A stretch of 64,000 bases of DNA from Centrapalus pauciflorus. Its lineage: Eukaryota; Streptophyta; Magnoliopsida; Asterales; Asteraceae. Of the stretch, positions 1 through 10,408 are shown in pieces. The notes beneath the pieces were generated by a model, which saw nothing but the letters and a program-made list of their open reading frames with translations, did not search any database and was not told where the DNA came from. The DNA is taken from positions 62,001 through 126,000 of the forward strand of contig JAANYP010006924.1 in assembly GCA_020465985.1 (NCBI GenBank), given 5' to 3'. Both the position numbers and the translations under genes were made by a program. Each line of letters begins with the position of its first letter. Within the stretch, counting starts at the first letter, position 1.

Positions 1-32
1 CTTCTTCAATCCTATAATATCAGTCAAATCAA

Positions 33-1258
33 TCATATCGTCATCATCAGATAGTTTAATTTCCACTTGTTTTCTACTTCCTCAATCATTAGAGTCTGTC
101 CTTGAGCTTTATTATCACTGTCATCATACTCTTCAAAGTTATAGATTCCTGATTGAACACTTAAAGGAATCGGAACATCTTCATGAAGAATCATTTCCAG
201 CTCAATTTGAGCATCAACAGGTTTTTCTTTGGAACTCCTAGCTTCACCAACTTCTTTACCTTCCGACTCATTCTCCTTCTCTGGATAAGTAATCATTAAC
301 AGACCAGCCTTGCTCATCAAGCTTCCTCCTCTTCTCCTCCTCATGAGGAGCATCATCGGAGTCATCATCGTGCTCATCATGTTTTCTTTTCGGAGCAGAA
401 GCTTGAGCCTTACACATTTGTTCTACTGTAGATATTCGCTCAGACATATCTCCTAATGCTGTTATCACCGTGCTTTCTAGCCCAATCATACGATCCCTCA
501 TCTCATCAAATTGTTCAAAAACAAAATCTCTTAGCTCGTTAATAGCTTGATTTGGATCTCTTTGCTTCACCTTTTCTGTCACATTCTTTCCCTTCAAAAG
601 TTTATGAATATTAGCCATCTGATCCATCATCTCAGAAAATTGAATCGTCATCTGATTTGATACTCCAGCAACTGCTGCATTTAAGGCTTCAGTCAATTTT
701 TCTTTAGTAACAAATGGGGAAAGTCTAACTACTGGGTCACTCAGACTTCCAGTTGTCACAACAATCGAACTTGTGAAAAGAACGTCTGTGTGGCCAGTGT
801 TCAAAGTTGGCAATGTCGTGGCTCTGACTGGTCTTCCAACCTCTTCAAGTGACAGAGCAACAAATGCTTCCGACACTAAGGTTGTTCCGGCAGGAACACT
901 CAGTTCAACTGCACTCACTTCAACATATGAAGTTGACTCAAGTGACCTAGTGTGTATCGGTTCTAAATCATGTGCAAGAATAGAAGATGTACACCCGGGC
1001 AGTTGTGTACTATATTTAATATCCATAAAATCCAAAGGATTTATGGATAGATCATGTGCTTCATCCCGGTGAGAAAGTGAAACATCTTCCTGTTGAGAGG
1101 AAAATGAGTGGCTGGGGTGTGTGCAGTCGTCAGTGGGATACTGACTGATTCAATGTCGACTCCCATTTGAGAGCCAACAGCAGATGTGGCTAGATCCCGG
1201 CTGTTTGGGCTTGGGAACTCCGTCACACTCTCCCTAGCTATTTCAATAATATCAATCT
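33..1258 (-). pseudogene. Retroelement extra ORF, coiled-coil type, broken
   Basis: Three overlapping minus-strand reading frames read as one interrupted protein. The middle part (268 to about 1100) has an acidic N-terminal half and a heptad-rich segment with repeated Met, Leu and Glu, then a charged Lys/Arg/Asp/Glu stretch. The reading moves frame near 285-300 into a hydrophilic tail (33-380) and near 1110 into an upstream piece (1041-1258). I see no polymerase, protease or zinc-knuckle motif. Size, composition and location next to Copia debris suggest the extra ORF that some plant Copia and Gypsy elements carry beside pol; it is not the same sequence as the extra ORF of element C. The plus-strand LTR at 1285 abuts it, so it was probably the target of that insertion. 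A host nuclear protein fragment is the alternative. Confidence 0.4.
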
Positions 1259-1284
1259 CCGGAATGCTTTCAGCTATAGAAATT

Positions 1285-1927
1285 TGTTGGGAAATAAACT
1301 AAGTATGTCAAGCTGTTAGCTAGGATTTCTCAAACTGTTCTTAGTATTTCTGTGTAATTACAAAGTTCAAGCTGCTAGTTCAAGAATCTCGAGCTGCTAG
1401 TTCAAAATGTTCAAGCTGCTAGAGATAAAGTTCAAGCTACTTCAGGAGATGATAACAGAAAGTGCTATAAATTAAAAAAGTGATAACGATATCAAGATTT
1501 GAAGATCTTCTGAAGATATCTACACAAGGGAAATCACAGTTTGTTAAGGAAACAAATCAGAAGGTTATAAATAGAGATAGACTAGGTCTTTGTTATGTAA
1601 TCAGTAATCAGTAATTGAAATTGTATTCGTATTCTGTTTAAGTTTTCTCAAGCCACTAAGGTTGTAAAACCCTAAGAACAATCTGTGTTCTTTGTCTAAT
1701 TAAATAGATTAGAGTTTCTTGCAATCAGTGGTTATTAATACAAAAGGATTTGAAATTAATAGTGTTTTCTGTCTTACTTATTCTGCTCTTACTGTTCTGA
1801 AAGTTTTTCTTAAAACAGTTAAGTGATATTCCACAAACTTCTTAATTGGACTTTGATTCAAAACAAGATTATTAGTTTAACTCTGATTTATTCAAAATAG
1901 TTAATCTTTGGTGATTTGATCTTGTCA
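1285..1927 (+). repeat. 5' LTR of Copia element A
   Basis: The repeat starts TGTTGGG and ends TTGTCA, immediately before a primer binding site at 1930. Its 643-bp length, TG...CA ends and AT-rich content fit a Copia LTR. It contains short repeats of a 'caagctgctagttcaag'-like phrase around 1355-1430. No second copy lies in the window because the element is truncated at 3902, so the start is inferred from the TG end and from the change away from the extra ORF on its left. Confidence 0.65.
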
Positions 1928-1929
1928 AG

Positions 1930-1942
1930 TGGTATCAGAGCC
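1930..1942 (+). promoter_or_regulatory. Primer binding site, Copia A
   Basis: TGGTATCAGAGCC is complementary to the 3' end of initiator Met tRNA, the usual minus-strand DNA primer of plant LTR retrotransposons. It sits two bases after the CA end of the LTR. Confidence 0.85.
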
Positions 1943-2015
1943 AAATGGTTATTTTTGTTTTCAAAGCCAAAACTTTCGTTTTTAAATATCTAAATCTTTT
2001 ACAACTTTTTCTGCA

Positions 2016-3893
2016 ATGGAGTTTGATGGCAGCAGTAGTGGATATGGGCAAGGACTTAAAGTGCCTATGCTCAAACCCAATGAGTTCGGGATGTGGAAAC
2101 TCAAGATTCAACAACACATTTAATTTATTGATTATGCCCTATGAGAAGCTGTTGAAAATCCTCCGACAGTTGACCCTGAACTAGATGCTGAGGGCATACC
2201 TAAAAGAACACCTCCTAAAACTGAGATTGAAAGGAAGGCTAAAATGAATGAAGTCAAAGCTCTCACTATTTTACAAATAGCTATACCTAATGCTTATCAA
2301 CATCAGTTTAAAAAAATTTATACTGTTCATTTTCTATGGCTTGCTTTAGAGAAAAGATTTGCTGGCAATGCTAGCACAAAAAGAAATCAAAAAGAACTTC
2401 TAAAGCAGCAATATGAGAATTTTACTGGTGGAAAGAATGAAAACCTTACTCAAATCTTTGATAGGTTTAATAAGTTGATAGGTGAGTTGGAGAGTGCTAA
2501 GGTTAGCCTGGATCAACATGAGGTAAACAGAAAATTCCTCAAGTCTATTCGTGAAGAGTGGACTGTGTTTGCTGCACAGTGGAGAACAAAGGATACTCTA
2601 GATGAAATAGAGTTTGATGATCTCTACAACAGCTTGAAAGTGTTTGAGTCTGAGATAGAGAATAAAAAGAAAACCTTTTCTTATAATCAAAACACTGCTC
2701 TATTATGATCTGCATCTAATGATAAATCAAACTGCTGTGATTCTTTTACAGGTTCTGATGGCAACTCCTCTGAGGTCAACTATGAGGCCTTTGTTGCAAG
2801 TGATGGAATGTTTGCCCTCAATCCTGAGGATCTGGAACAAATCCATGCAGATGATCTAGAGGGGATGGATTTAAAGTGGCAACATGCCAGGCTAACAATG
2901 AGGGCTAAGAGATTTCTCAAAAGGACTGGTAGAACAAACTTTTAAGCCAGATCAGAAGGTAAGCCAGCCTTTGACAAATCAAGGGTTGAGTGCTTCAAAT
3001 ATCATAAACTTGGACACTTTGCTAGAGAGTGTAGATCACAAAGTCAACAGCAGCCAAGAACCCTAAAGATCAGCCAGACACAACCTTCACAGGCTCTTGT
3101 TTCACAAGAGGACAATGTTTTTGACTGGAGTGACCAGACATAAGAAGAGTATCAGAATCAAGCTCTTATGGCAGAAACTACAAGTGCCATTTCCACTAAT
3201 TTACCATCTGAGGTAAATGCTAAACTCTGCTACCAAGCATGCAAAAATATGGTTACAAAGTACAAAGACCATAACGAAAGCATGGGTAAAACTTTAGCTA
3301 AGATGGAAGAGAGGAGGTATGAGTATATGCAAGGAATAGTTGATCTTGAAAAATAGATGAATGACTATAAAGATAATGAGATTCAGATGGGACATGATAG
3401 GACATATCATAAGTGGGAGAAAAAGGAACTTGAAGAGAAGATAGAGACCCTTAATAAGAAACTAGAAGAGGCTGAACAAAGGGTGCTGGAAGCTAACAAG
3501 AAAGTACAAAGTATAAACATTGACATAGGTAACTTCAAGTTAGCCAACCAGAAGTTAGAACACCTAATGAAAGTTCAATTCAAAGATAGGGTAAAGTCTC
3601 AAATAAATCCCAAGGAAGGAATAGGATACAATGCCACCCCACCTCCTTATAATAACAAATACATTCATCCTATGAGTGAAGTTGCTGATAGGCTTGTGAA
3701 TGAACCCCTAAATGAGAAGGTGAAGACTGTAGATCCTGTCCTTGAGGATAAGCCTGATTTGGTAGATAGACTGTTTACTGATGCAGGCAGAGATGATGAG
3801 GAAGAAGAGGGTAATTATAAAACAATGAGTGTACCCGTAGTAACCCCAGTTTCTAACTCTATTAAGGTTAAATACATCCAACAGAGAGAGTAA
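2016..3893 (+). pseudogene. Copia element A gag, multiple nonsense codons
   Basis: One frame runs from the ATG at 2016 to 3893 and is cut by at least six stops (for example in the codons at 2118, 2145, 2706, about 2943, about 3140 and 3354). Order of parts: an N-terminal Copia gag region with a P-N-E-F-x-x-W-K-x-K-like motif, a UBN2-type helical capsid domain (2244-2708), a zinc knuckle near 2994-3035, and a long coiled-coil tail (3168-3893) with an acidic C-terminus. In the knuckle the second metal-binding cysteine reads tyrosine (C-F-K-Y-H-K), so it cannot bind zinc normally. Element A is lost after 3902, where a minus-strand LTR begins; its protease and pol are not in the window. Confidence 0.8.
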
Positions 3894-3902
3894 GGGTGTA
3901 CG

Positions 3903-5013
3903 TGTAGGTCCCAAAAGGTTTCCCTAGTGTATTGTTCTAAGCTGTAGAGAGGGGGGGGGGGGGGGGTGAATACAACTATTTAAAAACTCAACACTCTTTT
4001 CTCAATGTTTGTGTATATTATCAACAAGTGTTAATTACAAACAAGCTTGACTGCGGAAAGGTTCAAGCTGAGATGACAGATACAACAGTTGTTTAACTAA
4101 TCTAAGACTCACTCAGACTAGATACAATAACTACACTCACTTATATGTACTCACTGATTTTACAAGACACAGATGGACAGCTTGAGTATGAACAACTTAG
4201 ACACACGTACTGTTATATTCCAGTAGACATGCATGCATGAAAAACACACTTTAATGCACGATCTGATTTCACTCTTGGGTATCTCTCAATCCTTAGAATC
4301 TTCCTTTTATACTCTCACTGAGAACCTCAGTGAAGCTTCTTCAATTCATTGGACAGATGAGATAGTGGGATGTCTTTCCAAAAAGACAAAGCACCTTTTC
4401 TACACATTCTGATAAAGCAGATTTGTCTTCATATGACAGAATCTTTGTCTTTTTCTTTTTGTCACTGTTGCATAAGGCTTAACCAAAAGAGGAATGTCAA
4501 CTTTGCATCTTTCTTCTTTTGTTGAGGCCATTTTGATATAAGAAAAGGTCTGTCACCCTTTTCAGATATCCGTTTGTCTTCATGTAACAGAACAACGTAG
4601 GCAGGCTGTGCAGTTCTGTTTTCCACTTTGTCGTCGACTTGTAAATTGATCTTGTAGTCAAAAACAATACATGAGGACTTGGAAACATATTCCATAAAGT
4701 TTTTAGCCTTTTCACAAAGAACATGTTCTGTTCACACACATAGAATCTGTCCAAGCTGCTTAATAGAACAGAGCAGCGTAGACAGTTTATGTCCAGCCTG
4801 TTCAGCAGACAGAACAGTTTGGACAAACTGCCTTTGTTGAAACTAATGCAATAGGGTAAACAGCTTTAGGCTGATATTTCAAATCACTTTTCAGGTTTCA
4901 ATAAGGTATAAACAGGCCTTAAATTATACCTTCAAGTGCATCAAACAGGTTTGATTAAAATTCTCCCCCTAAGATGTAGAGCAGGTTTGATTGAGGCCTT
5001 TTCGTGCCTAACA
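3903..5013 (-). repeat. LTR of minus-strand SIRE-like Copia (probably the 3' LTR of B)
   Basis: This is the reverse complement of the same LTR family as 23568-24694: it starts TGTTAGGCAC at 5013 and ends GGGACCTACA at 3903, 1,111 bp. A TATA box (TATAAAAG) lies on the minus strand at 4304-4311. A run of 16 G at 3951-3966 matches the C-run at the same place in the other two copies. It is followed on its 5' side by a purine tract and by the C-terminus of the extra ORF, so by orientation it is a 3' LTR. I infer that it belongs to element B, whose other parts lie at 19504-23567 and beyond. Confidence 0.85.
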
Positions 5014-5370
5014 ATCTCCCCCTATTTGCAATAATCAGTCTGACCTGATTTAATCAATAATCACTATACATTTTACAATACATCCTGCTGAAATAAAATT
5101 ACAACATTAAAGTAAAGTAAAAGATCAGTTTATATATACTGATTTTTGATTACATAAACAACATATGTTTTTACAAAAGTACAACTAATGTACTAGTGTA
5201 TATTACAACTGATGTAAAAGAAATAAAAGTTACAACTGATGCAATTGAGTACAACTAATGTACAAGAAAATTCAACAATTTGGACGGTTGAATTTGGGAG
5301 CAGATAATGGCAAGCCTGTCCAACAGATGGACATCTTCCATTCTTCACCTACTCAGACAGTAGGTGGACT
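5014..5370 (-). other. 3' untranslated region and polypurine tract of Copia B
   Basis: On the minus strand the LTR is preceded by the purine-rich AGGGGGAGATTG (about 5014-5025), the plus-strand priming tract. The remaining 340 bases have no ORF and match 59860-60216 of element C, including the repeated phrase 'tacaactgatgta'. It is a non-coding spacer between the extra ORF and the 3' LTR. Confidence 0.7.
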
Positions 5371-5825
5371 TCATGACAGTGGTGGCGGTCCTTCAAACAT
5401 TTTCTCAATCTCATCCCTAGTTTCCTCCAGATCTTGAATTTCAACTCTGAGAAACATAAAATTGGGATGTTGAAGCTCCCCTCTCTCATAGAATCCTAGC
5501 TGAGTCCAGATGGCTGCTCTCCACTTACTGGATTGCCTGAAGGAGTTTGCAAGTCTGAAGGCCACAAGCTGTTTGAGCCCTACTTTGTGAAGATCTGATG
5601 CCTTCTTCAAACTCTACTCCTCTGGGCAGGCTATGGTCCACCCCTTTGATCTCTATTGCATAGTCACCTTGTTCAATCAAGATCAGGAGTTCCTCCAGCT
5701 CAGAATCCTTTCTATTCCTCTTGGCCTTAATTTTGGGGGTAACCACTGAGATACCATTACTTTGTTCCTCTAAAATCAAGCCAAGGTCCTTCACTCTCTC
5801 CATTAAATGTGTTATTCCATGCAAT
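5371..5825 (-). pseudogene. C-terminal fragment of Copia extra ORF (B)
   Basis: Two minus-strand frames (5371-5610 and 5525-5825) match the last about 190 residues of the extra ORF in element C (about 59345-59859). Shared landmarks are L-M-E-R-V-(K/R)-D-L-G, T-P-K-I-K-A-K-R-N-R-K-D and L-K-Q-L-V-A-F-R-L-A-N-S. A frameshift near 5600 separates them. Homology to C stops near 5810-5825, where a Gypsy LTR fragment begins, so the rest of the ORF has been removed or displaced. The matching N-terminal part of a minus-strand extra ORF resumes at 19504. Confidence 0.75.
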
Positions 5826-6291
5826 GGCACGATGGAGCTGCGGCTCATTTCCGTACTTCATGTGCGAAGGGGTGCACGATGTTTGTCACTGGTGTTTCCC
5901 ATTTTGTGATGCATAAATACTTGTAAATCGAATAATCTTAGTACTCATCAAACTTTGCTTATCCCGTAGTTGTTTACATTTTTCAGGAAAGGGAAATCCG
6001 CTGTTGGACATTCTAGTTAGGTCATAATTTAGAGTTTTGGAAGATTCTCTACTACTCAATCGGTAACTGATATATGGGAACATCATTGTAATATTTGGGA
6101 TGGTTGTAATAATTATTGTGTATGTAGAAGCTAGATTTGAACCTTGTAGCACCATAGGGTGTTTGACTTTTATTTTAACTTTGTATTTTCAGTTTTTTGT
6201 ATGGTACTAAGTATTTCAGATCATTAATTTATTATGTGATGTGATTAATCCTGGGTGATGTAATGGTGGTTATTGTGGCAAGGGTGTCACA
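5825..6291 (+). repeat. 3' portion of a Gypsy LTR
   Basis: It is colinear with the last about 470 bases of the G2 LTR (30470-30946): shared phrases include 'gctgcggctc', 'tctagttaggtcat', 'gatgattaatcctgggtg' and the terminal 'ggcaagggtgtcaca'. It is more diverged than the G1 and G2 pairs and lacks its 5' part and any internal region, so it is a truncated remnant of a related chromovirus. Confidence 0.75.
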
Positions 6292-6440
6292 GTTTCTCTC
6301 TCCTTCATGGGTAATAGATTGGAGAATTTTCCTTAGGAAAATTATATTTACACTCACTATCTATCATTCAATATATGACACAATCAGTCATTGCACTTAT
6401 ATATTATTGATTTTCATCTCTATATATTTTGTACTCAACA
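6292..6440 (-). repeat. Truncated Copia LTR (unrelated to A-C), minus strand
   Basis: Read on the minus strand, a purine tract (AAGGAGGAGA) is followed by TGTTGAGTAC, a typical 3' LTR start. The 150 bases to the Gypsy LTR end at 6291 are then the first part of an LTR cut by that insertion. No coding region of this element was found. Confidence 0.45.
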
Positions 6441-7087
6441 ATCTCCTCCTTAGAGATGAAAAACAATTTACAATTGAAGCGCATTGCAAGGACTTTATAA
6501 ATATAAACAAACAATTAAAAACTAAACATCTTCAAGTCTTCAGGAACAATCTTTAGAACTTGATATTTTATTCTTCTCTCTTTTTTCTACTCACTGGTCT
6601 CTGAGTCTTCAAATTATCTCTAATCATCAATATTTTTTATTAGTGTCTCTCTAATCTTCATATCTTTTCTTCTCTGATGTTCTCTTTTCTTTTTTCAGAA
6701 AACAATACTTCCCCCTTGAATCAAGATCTTTATTCTCCCCCTCAATCAATCAAAACAGCTATCATCTTTCTGCTTTAACTCTTTTTGATTGTTTTCAGCA
6801 GTTGTTGGAACTGTCTTCAAACTATTCAACGGTTGTCTCTGAAATATCTCCATGATTAATGAAACAGAAATCTTTTGAGTGACAACTGAGTAGTTGGTGG
6901 GGTTAAGTGCATGTGTCACTGGGTATATGACGTCTTTTTCAATATCAAGTCGCCTAGGGCTTGATAAATTATGTGGGTTACCCAGCCGACACGTTGTAGG
7001 TAAGATTATCTTTTCTTTAAATCCTTTCTCAGCTCTCAGCTTTCATCATTTTTCAACTTAACTCCCTCCGGCACACTATTCAGATAT
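6441..7087. other. Non-coding stretch next to the truncated Copia LTR
   Basis: There is no convincing ORF on either strand. Composition is pyrimidine-rich with several CT-rich phrases (for example near 6570-6730). It would be the 3' untranslated region of the minus-strand Copia whose LTR lies at 6292-6440, but I cannot align it to any other part of the window. Confidence 0.35.
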
Positions 7088-7090
7088 ATA

Positions 7091-7288
7091 AGTAGGGGTG
7101 ACATTTTTTACCGATTTTCCGAGACCGAACCGGTACAAAAATTCTATAACTGGTTCGATACTCGTTACTAATATTATGTCTAAAAAAGTTCGGTACCATT
7201 CGATTCGCTACCGGTACAATACCGATTAAAATATATATAAGATTATTTGTTATATTAATTACCAATTTAATACATACATATATACATT

Positions 7289-7383
<95 letters not shown>

Positions 7384-7690
7384 AGTACGTTGACATTTAA
7401 ATATATATTAAACTTTCACCGATATACATATATACGAATAGTTAATTTTGTTTATCAGTTTTAATATTAACTTTGTTTTTTGGTTTTGATAGTAATATTT
7501 ATTGTTGGTTTTGTTATTTAATTTTTTTGTTTTGATTTTAACTTCATTTATTTTCTTTGATATTAAATTTGTTTACTAGTTTTGATATTATTTTTTACAT
7601 TAGATTTGGGTGATAAATTCTAAAATTAGTTCTAGCCGATACGATACCGGAAATACCGATATTGATACCGAACCGAGTTTATCGTGATCA
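7091..7690. mobile_element. Possible hAT-like non-autonomous element (decayed)
   Basis: It begins with TAGGGGTGACATTTTTTACCG and is rich in 'accgaacc', 'ttcggta' and 'ataccga' phrases, the same style as the better preserved element at 50552-51668. Near the right side 'gaaataccgatattgatacc' and 'gaaccgag' occur, but I could not find a clean matching inverted terminus or an 8-bp duplication. A TG then TA microsatellite occupies 7292-7371. Confidence 0.35.
7292..7371. repeat. (TG)n(TA)n microsatellite
   Basis: About 14 TG units run into about 26 TA units, followed by a few TGTA units. Confidence 0.95.
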
Positions 7691-8451
7691 ATCCATCAAT
7701 GATGGAGTTAACCTCATATATTAACATGCCCAAACTCTGTATAACTCATATTTATTATTAAGTTATTGACATTTTATGCTTTCTCGCTTTCATTAATAGA
7801 AGTTCACATTTCATTAGAATATATAGGGTCTAGACCAAGATCCCTAAAAAGTGATCACACTTGTCAATAACATTTGTTTCTCTATTTTCCGATTCTTCAC
7901 CAATCTGGAACCATTAATAAGTCACACATATTATTAATGATTTTATTCGTGAATAAGATCTTTGTACATAACTTTGTATAAACCATTTCAGGACTCACTC
8001 CTTTTGACATAAGGAGTCACTCATAACCATAGTTCTAGATCATAAGATCTATATAATTTAGACTTATGGAATTATATACATTCCCAGTTTCCCATTCTTA
8101 GAAATATCAACACTCCTCAAATTATGAGAAATATGTCATTATCTTACACGAGAAAGATTTGACAATTATGTAAGTCAAATAGTGGAGACAACACAAGTCT
8201 CGTACATTAAATATCATAAATTTTAACAAATTCCATCATTACCCAAATTGGCTAGAATGCAAGGATTTAAAGATATACACGAGTACTTATATATCACAAT
8301 ATAAACTTATGGTCTACTCATTATATTCTCATCCTAGGCTGAAGTCAAACTTAAGATTGTTTTACTAGTGTCGCCTAGGTGGGTCAATACCAGCATCAAA
8401 AATCGTGTTCAATGTTGAGTATCGTCGACTATACTTAGTCGATGAACACAG
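7691..8451. other. AT-rich region without genes
   Basis: No ORF or known domain on either strand. It lies on the internal side of a minus-strand primer binding site (8452-8463), so it is probably the 5' leader and decayed gag region of the Gypsy element whose LTR starts at 8467. I see no gag motif to confirm this. Confidence 0.35.
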
Positions 8452-8463
8452 GCTTTGATACCA
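8452..8463 (-). promoter_or_regulatory. Primer binding site of a minus-strand LTR element
   Basis: Read on the minus strand this is TGGTATCAAAGC, matching the initiator-Met-tRNA site with one difference. It is separated by three bases from the CA end of the LTR at 8467. Confidence 0.6.
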
Positions 8464-8466
8464 AAT

Positions 8467-9603
8467 TGAAACACCCTCGCAACTAACACAGATGTTTCAT
8501 ATCCAATTAATAATAATTAGCAACAATAATTGCAGAAACACGGTCAAACTTAAACTTTTTCCATAACAATATAACCATCAACATGATTCAACCCACTTTG
8601 TTCCATTCAACCGGCAAAGTGTGTTAAAGCATGGGCCTAAGTGTTGTCAAGTTTCAATCACCAATTACATGTAATGTCAACTATAGGGGCGTGCAACCAA
8701 ATTACATGTATCCAAAAGCATGGAAGTCTTCTAACAATTCCCTTCCCAATATGTTGTACATCATAGTGTATGTACCAAAAGATGAGGCCAAACAGAGCAC
8801 CTCACGGTAGTCAGTCAAAAGTGAGAGGTATCTGGACTCTTACCCTTAACAATTCCTGAAAAAGGGATAATAGCTAAAGGGTCAACAATAAGTTGAGTGA
8901 GTTACTAGGATTAATAAAATATAATACACAATGCAGATACATATCCTAATTGATACAACTAACAATCAAATGATAATATGCTCAATTTATACTTAGAGTT
9001 AGTCCACAATAAGTATTGCCCAATTTGCTGACTTAGAGCTGGTCCATTGCTCACTTTGCTGACTTAGAGCTAGCCCTTGCTCAATTTACTAACTTAGAGC
9101 TAGTTCATTGCTCACTTTGCTGACTTAGAGCTAGTTCCTTGCTTAATTTGCTGACTTAGAGCTAGTCTCGTGCTCAATTTGCTTACTTAGAGCTAGTCCC
9201 AGGTATCATGGAATTCCAGGTGAGGCCAAACGAACAAGATTCCAAGATATAAGAGTTAACATATTCCATACATGACATATAATCTAAATCCATTCATCAT
9301 ATGTATATGAATCATGCAAGTGCGTATAAGTGACATCAAGCAAGTCTCCAACGGTAGTATGCGATGACATAACCCTACATACAATGCACATTATGTAATG
9401 TTAATGCTAGTACTGATAATGATTGGTTTAATAGGATTCCCAAGTCTTCCAAATGAAGTTACAATAGTCCTGAGAGTGGCTAGGACTCGTAATGAAGCCC
9501 CTTTCAACTCAATTCACCTATAAGCATTCACAACGTGTACACGTAAGCCCCAAAACACAAGATAAGCCTCTAAGAATGGCTTAAGGGAATTTGGACATAA
9601 AAT
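8467..9603 (-). repeat. Truncated 5' LTR of a minus-strand Gypsy-like element
   Basis: On the minus strand the repeat ends in 'gcgagggtgtttca', then the primer binding site. At least 1,137 bp remain; the 5' end is cut where G1-type pol begins at 9604. It holds a short tandem array at 8993-9203. There is no coding sequence; the 'gtgaggtatctggactcttac'-like text gives no domain. Confidence 0.5.
8993..9203. repeat. Tandem repeat of about 38-41 bp
   Basis: Five or six imperfect units centre on 'tgctgacttagagctagt' joined by 'ccattgctcac' or 'ccttgctcaat' variants. The units differ at several positions each, so the array is not recent. Confidence 0.8.
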
Positions 9604-10371
9604 CGATGGTTAGAGTGAACGGACCATCCTTACCTTGGAGGATATGATGATATAATGTGTATTGGATCTCGGTGGCAATTGGGACGACCATTTGCCATTG
9701 ATAGAATTTTCGTATAACAACAGTTACCACACTACAATAAAGAAAGCGCCGTTTGAGGCCTTATATGGGAGAAGGTGTAGGACTCCTACGTGTTGGAGAG
9801 AAACTGGAGAAACACCAATTGCTGGGCCGGCATTGTTACAGGAGACATATGAGAAAATACAGTTGTGCGACAGAACATGAAAGCGGCCCAGGATCGCCAG
9901 AAAAGTTATCACGATAGAAGGCACAAACCAATCAACTTTGAGGTGAATGATTGGGTATATCTGAAAGTATCACCTACGAGAGGTGTTACACGTTTTGTAA
10001 AGAGAGGCAAGTTGGCTCCGAGATTTGTTGGGCCGTTCAAGATTTCCGAGAAAGTGGGAAACCAGTCTTACCGTTTAGAGTTGCCTGAAGAAATGTCGGG
10101 CATACACCCGGTGTTCCATGTGGGGAACCTAAGAAAATCATTCACTACCGGCAACGAGGATTGGGCAGATCACACAGAGGTGCAAATTGACGAAAGGCTT
10201 TGATACGTGGAGGAGCCGGAATGTGTTCTGGATACCAAAGTGAAGAAGCTATGGAGTAAAGAGATAGAGATGGTGCTTGTACGCTGGAAGCATCATAATG
10301 GAGCAAATCATACGTGGGAGACTAAGTCTGAGATTTTGAAGAAATATCCACAACTTTTTGGATCCAAGTAA
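9604..10371 (+). pseudogene. 3' end of chromovirus pol (integrase C-terminus and chromodomain)
   Basis: From 'cgatggt' at 9604 this is colinear with 16583-17351 of G1. It encodes the end of the integrase core (D-L-G-G-N-W-D-D-H-L-P-L-I-E-F-S-Y), the linker and a chromodomain-like end (V-R-W-K-H-H-N-G-A-N-H-T-W-E), stopping at 10369. A one-base loss near 9865 (cagttgtgcg) shifts frame, and 10201-10203 is TGA where G1 has CGA. Upstream homology ends abruptly, so gag, protease, RT and most of integrase are missing. It leads straight into the LTR at 10409. Confidence 0.85.
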
Positions 10372-10390
10372 CTTCGAGGACGAAGTTTTA

Positions 10391-10408
10391 GCGTGGTTGA
10401 GCCCATGC
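10391..10408 (+). promoter_or_regulatory. Polypurine-tract region before the G1 first LTR
   Basis: GCGTGGTTGAGCCCATGC directly precedes the LTR TG. The same position reads GCGTGGTGGAGCCCATGC before the LTRs at 17389 and 34899, so this copy has one G-to-T change in the likely plus-strand primer. Confidence 0.55.

Noticed and set aside
773..1072. 99-codon plus-strand ORF
   Set aside because: It is the antisense shadow of the minus-strand extra ORF at 268-1100.
1930..1942. TGGTATCAGAGC motifs (also 12597, 24697, 30952) as tRNA genes
   Set aside because: Only 12-14 bases match the tRNA 3' end; there is no cloverleaf. They are primer binding sites.
8993..9203. Regularly spaced direct repeats that might suggest a CRISPR array
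   Set aside because: Repeat and spacer are both parts of one tandem unit with similar sequence, and the context is a plant LTR.
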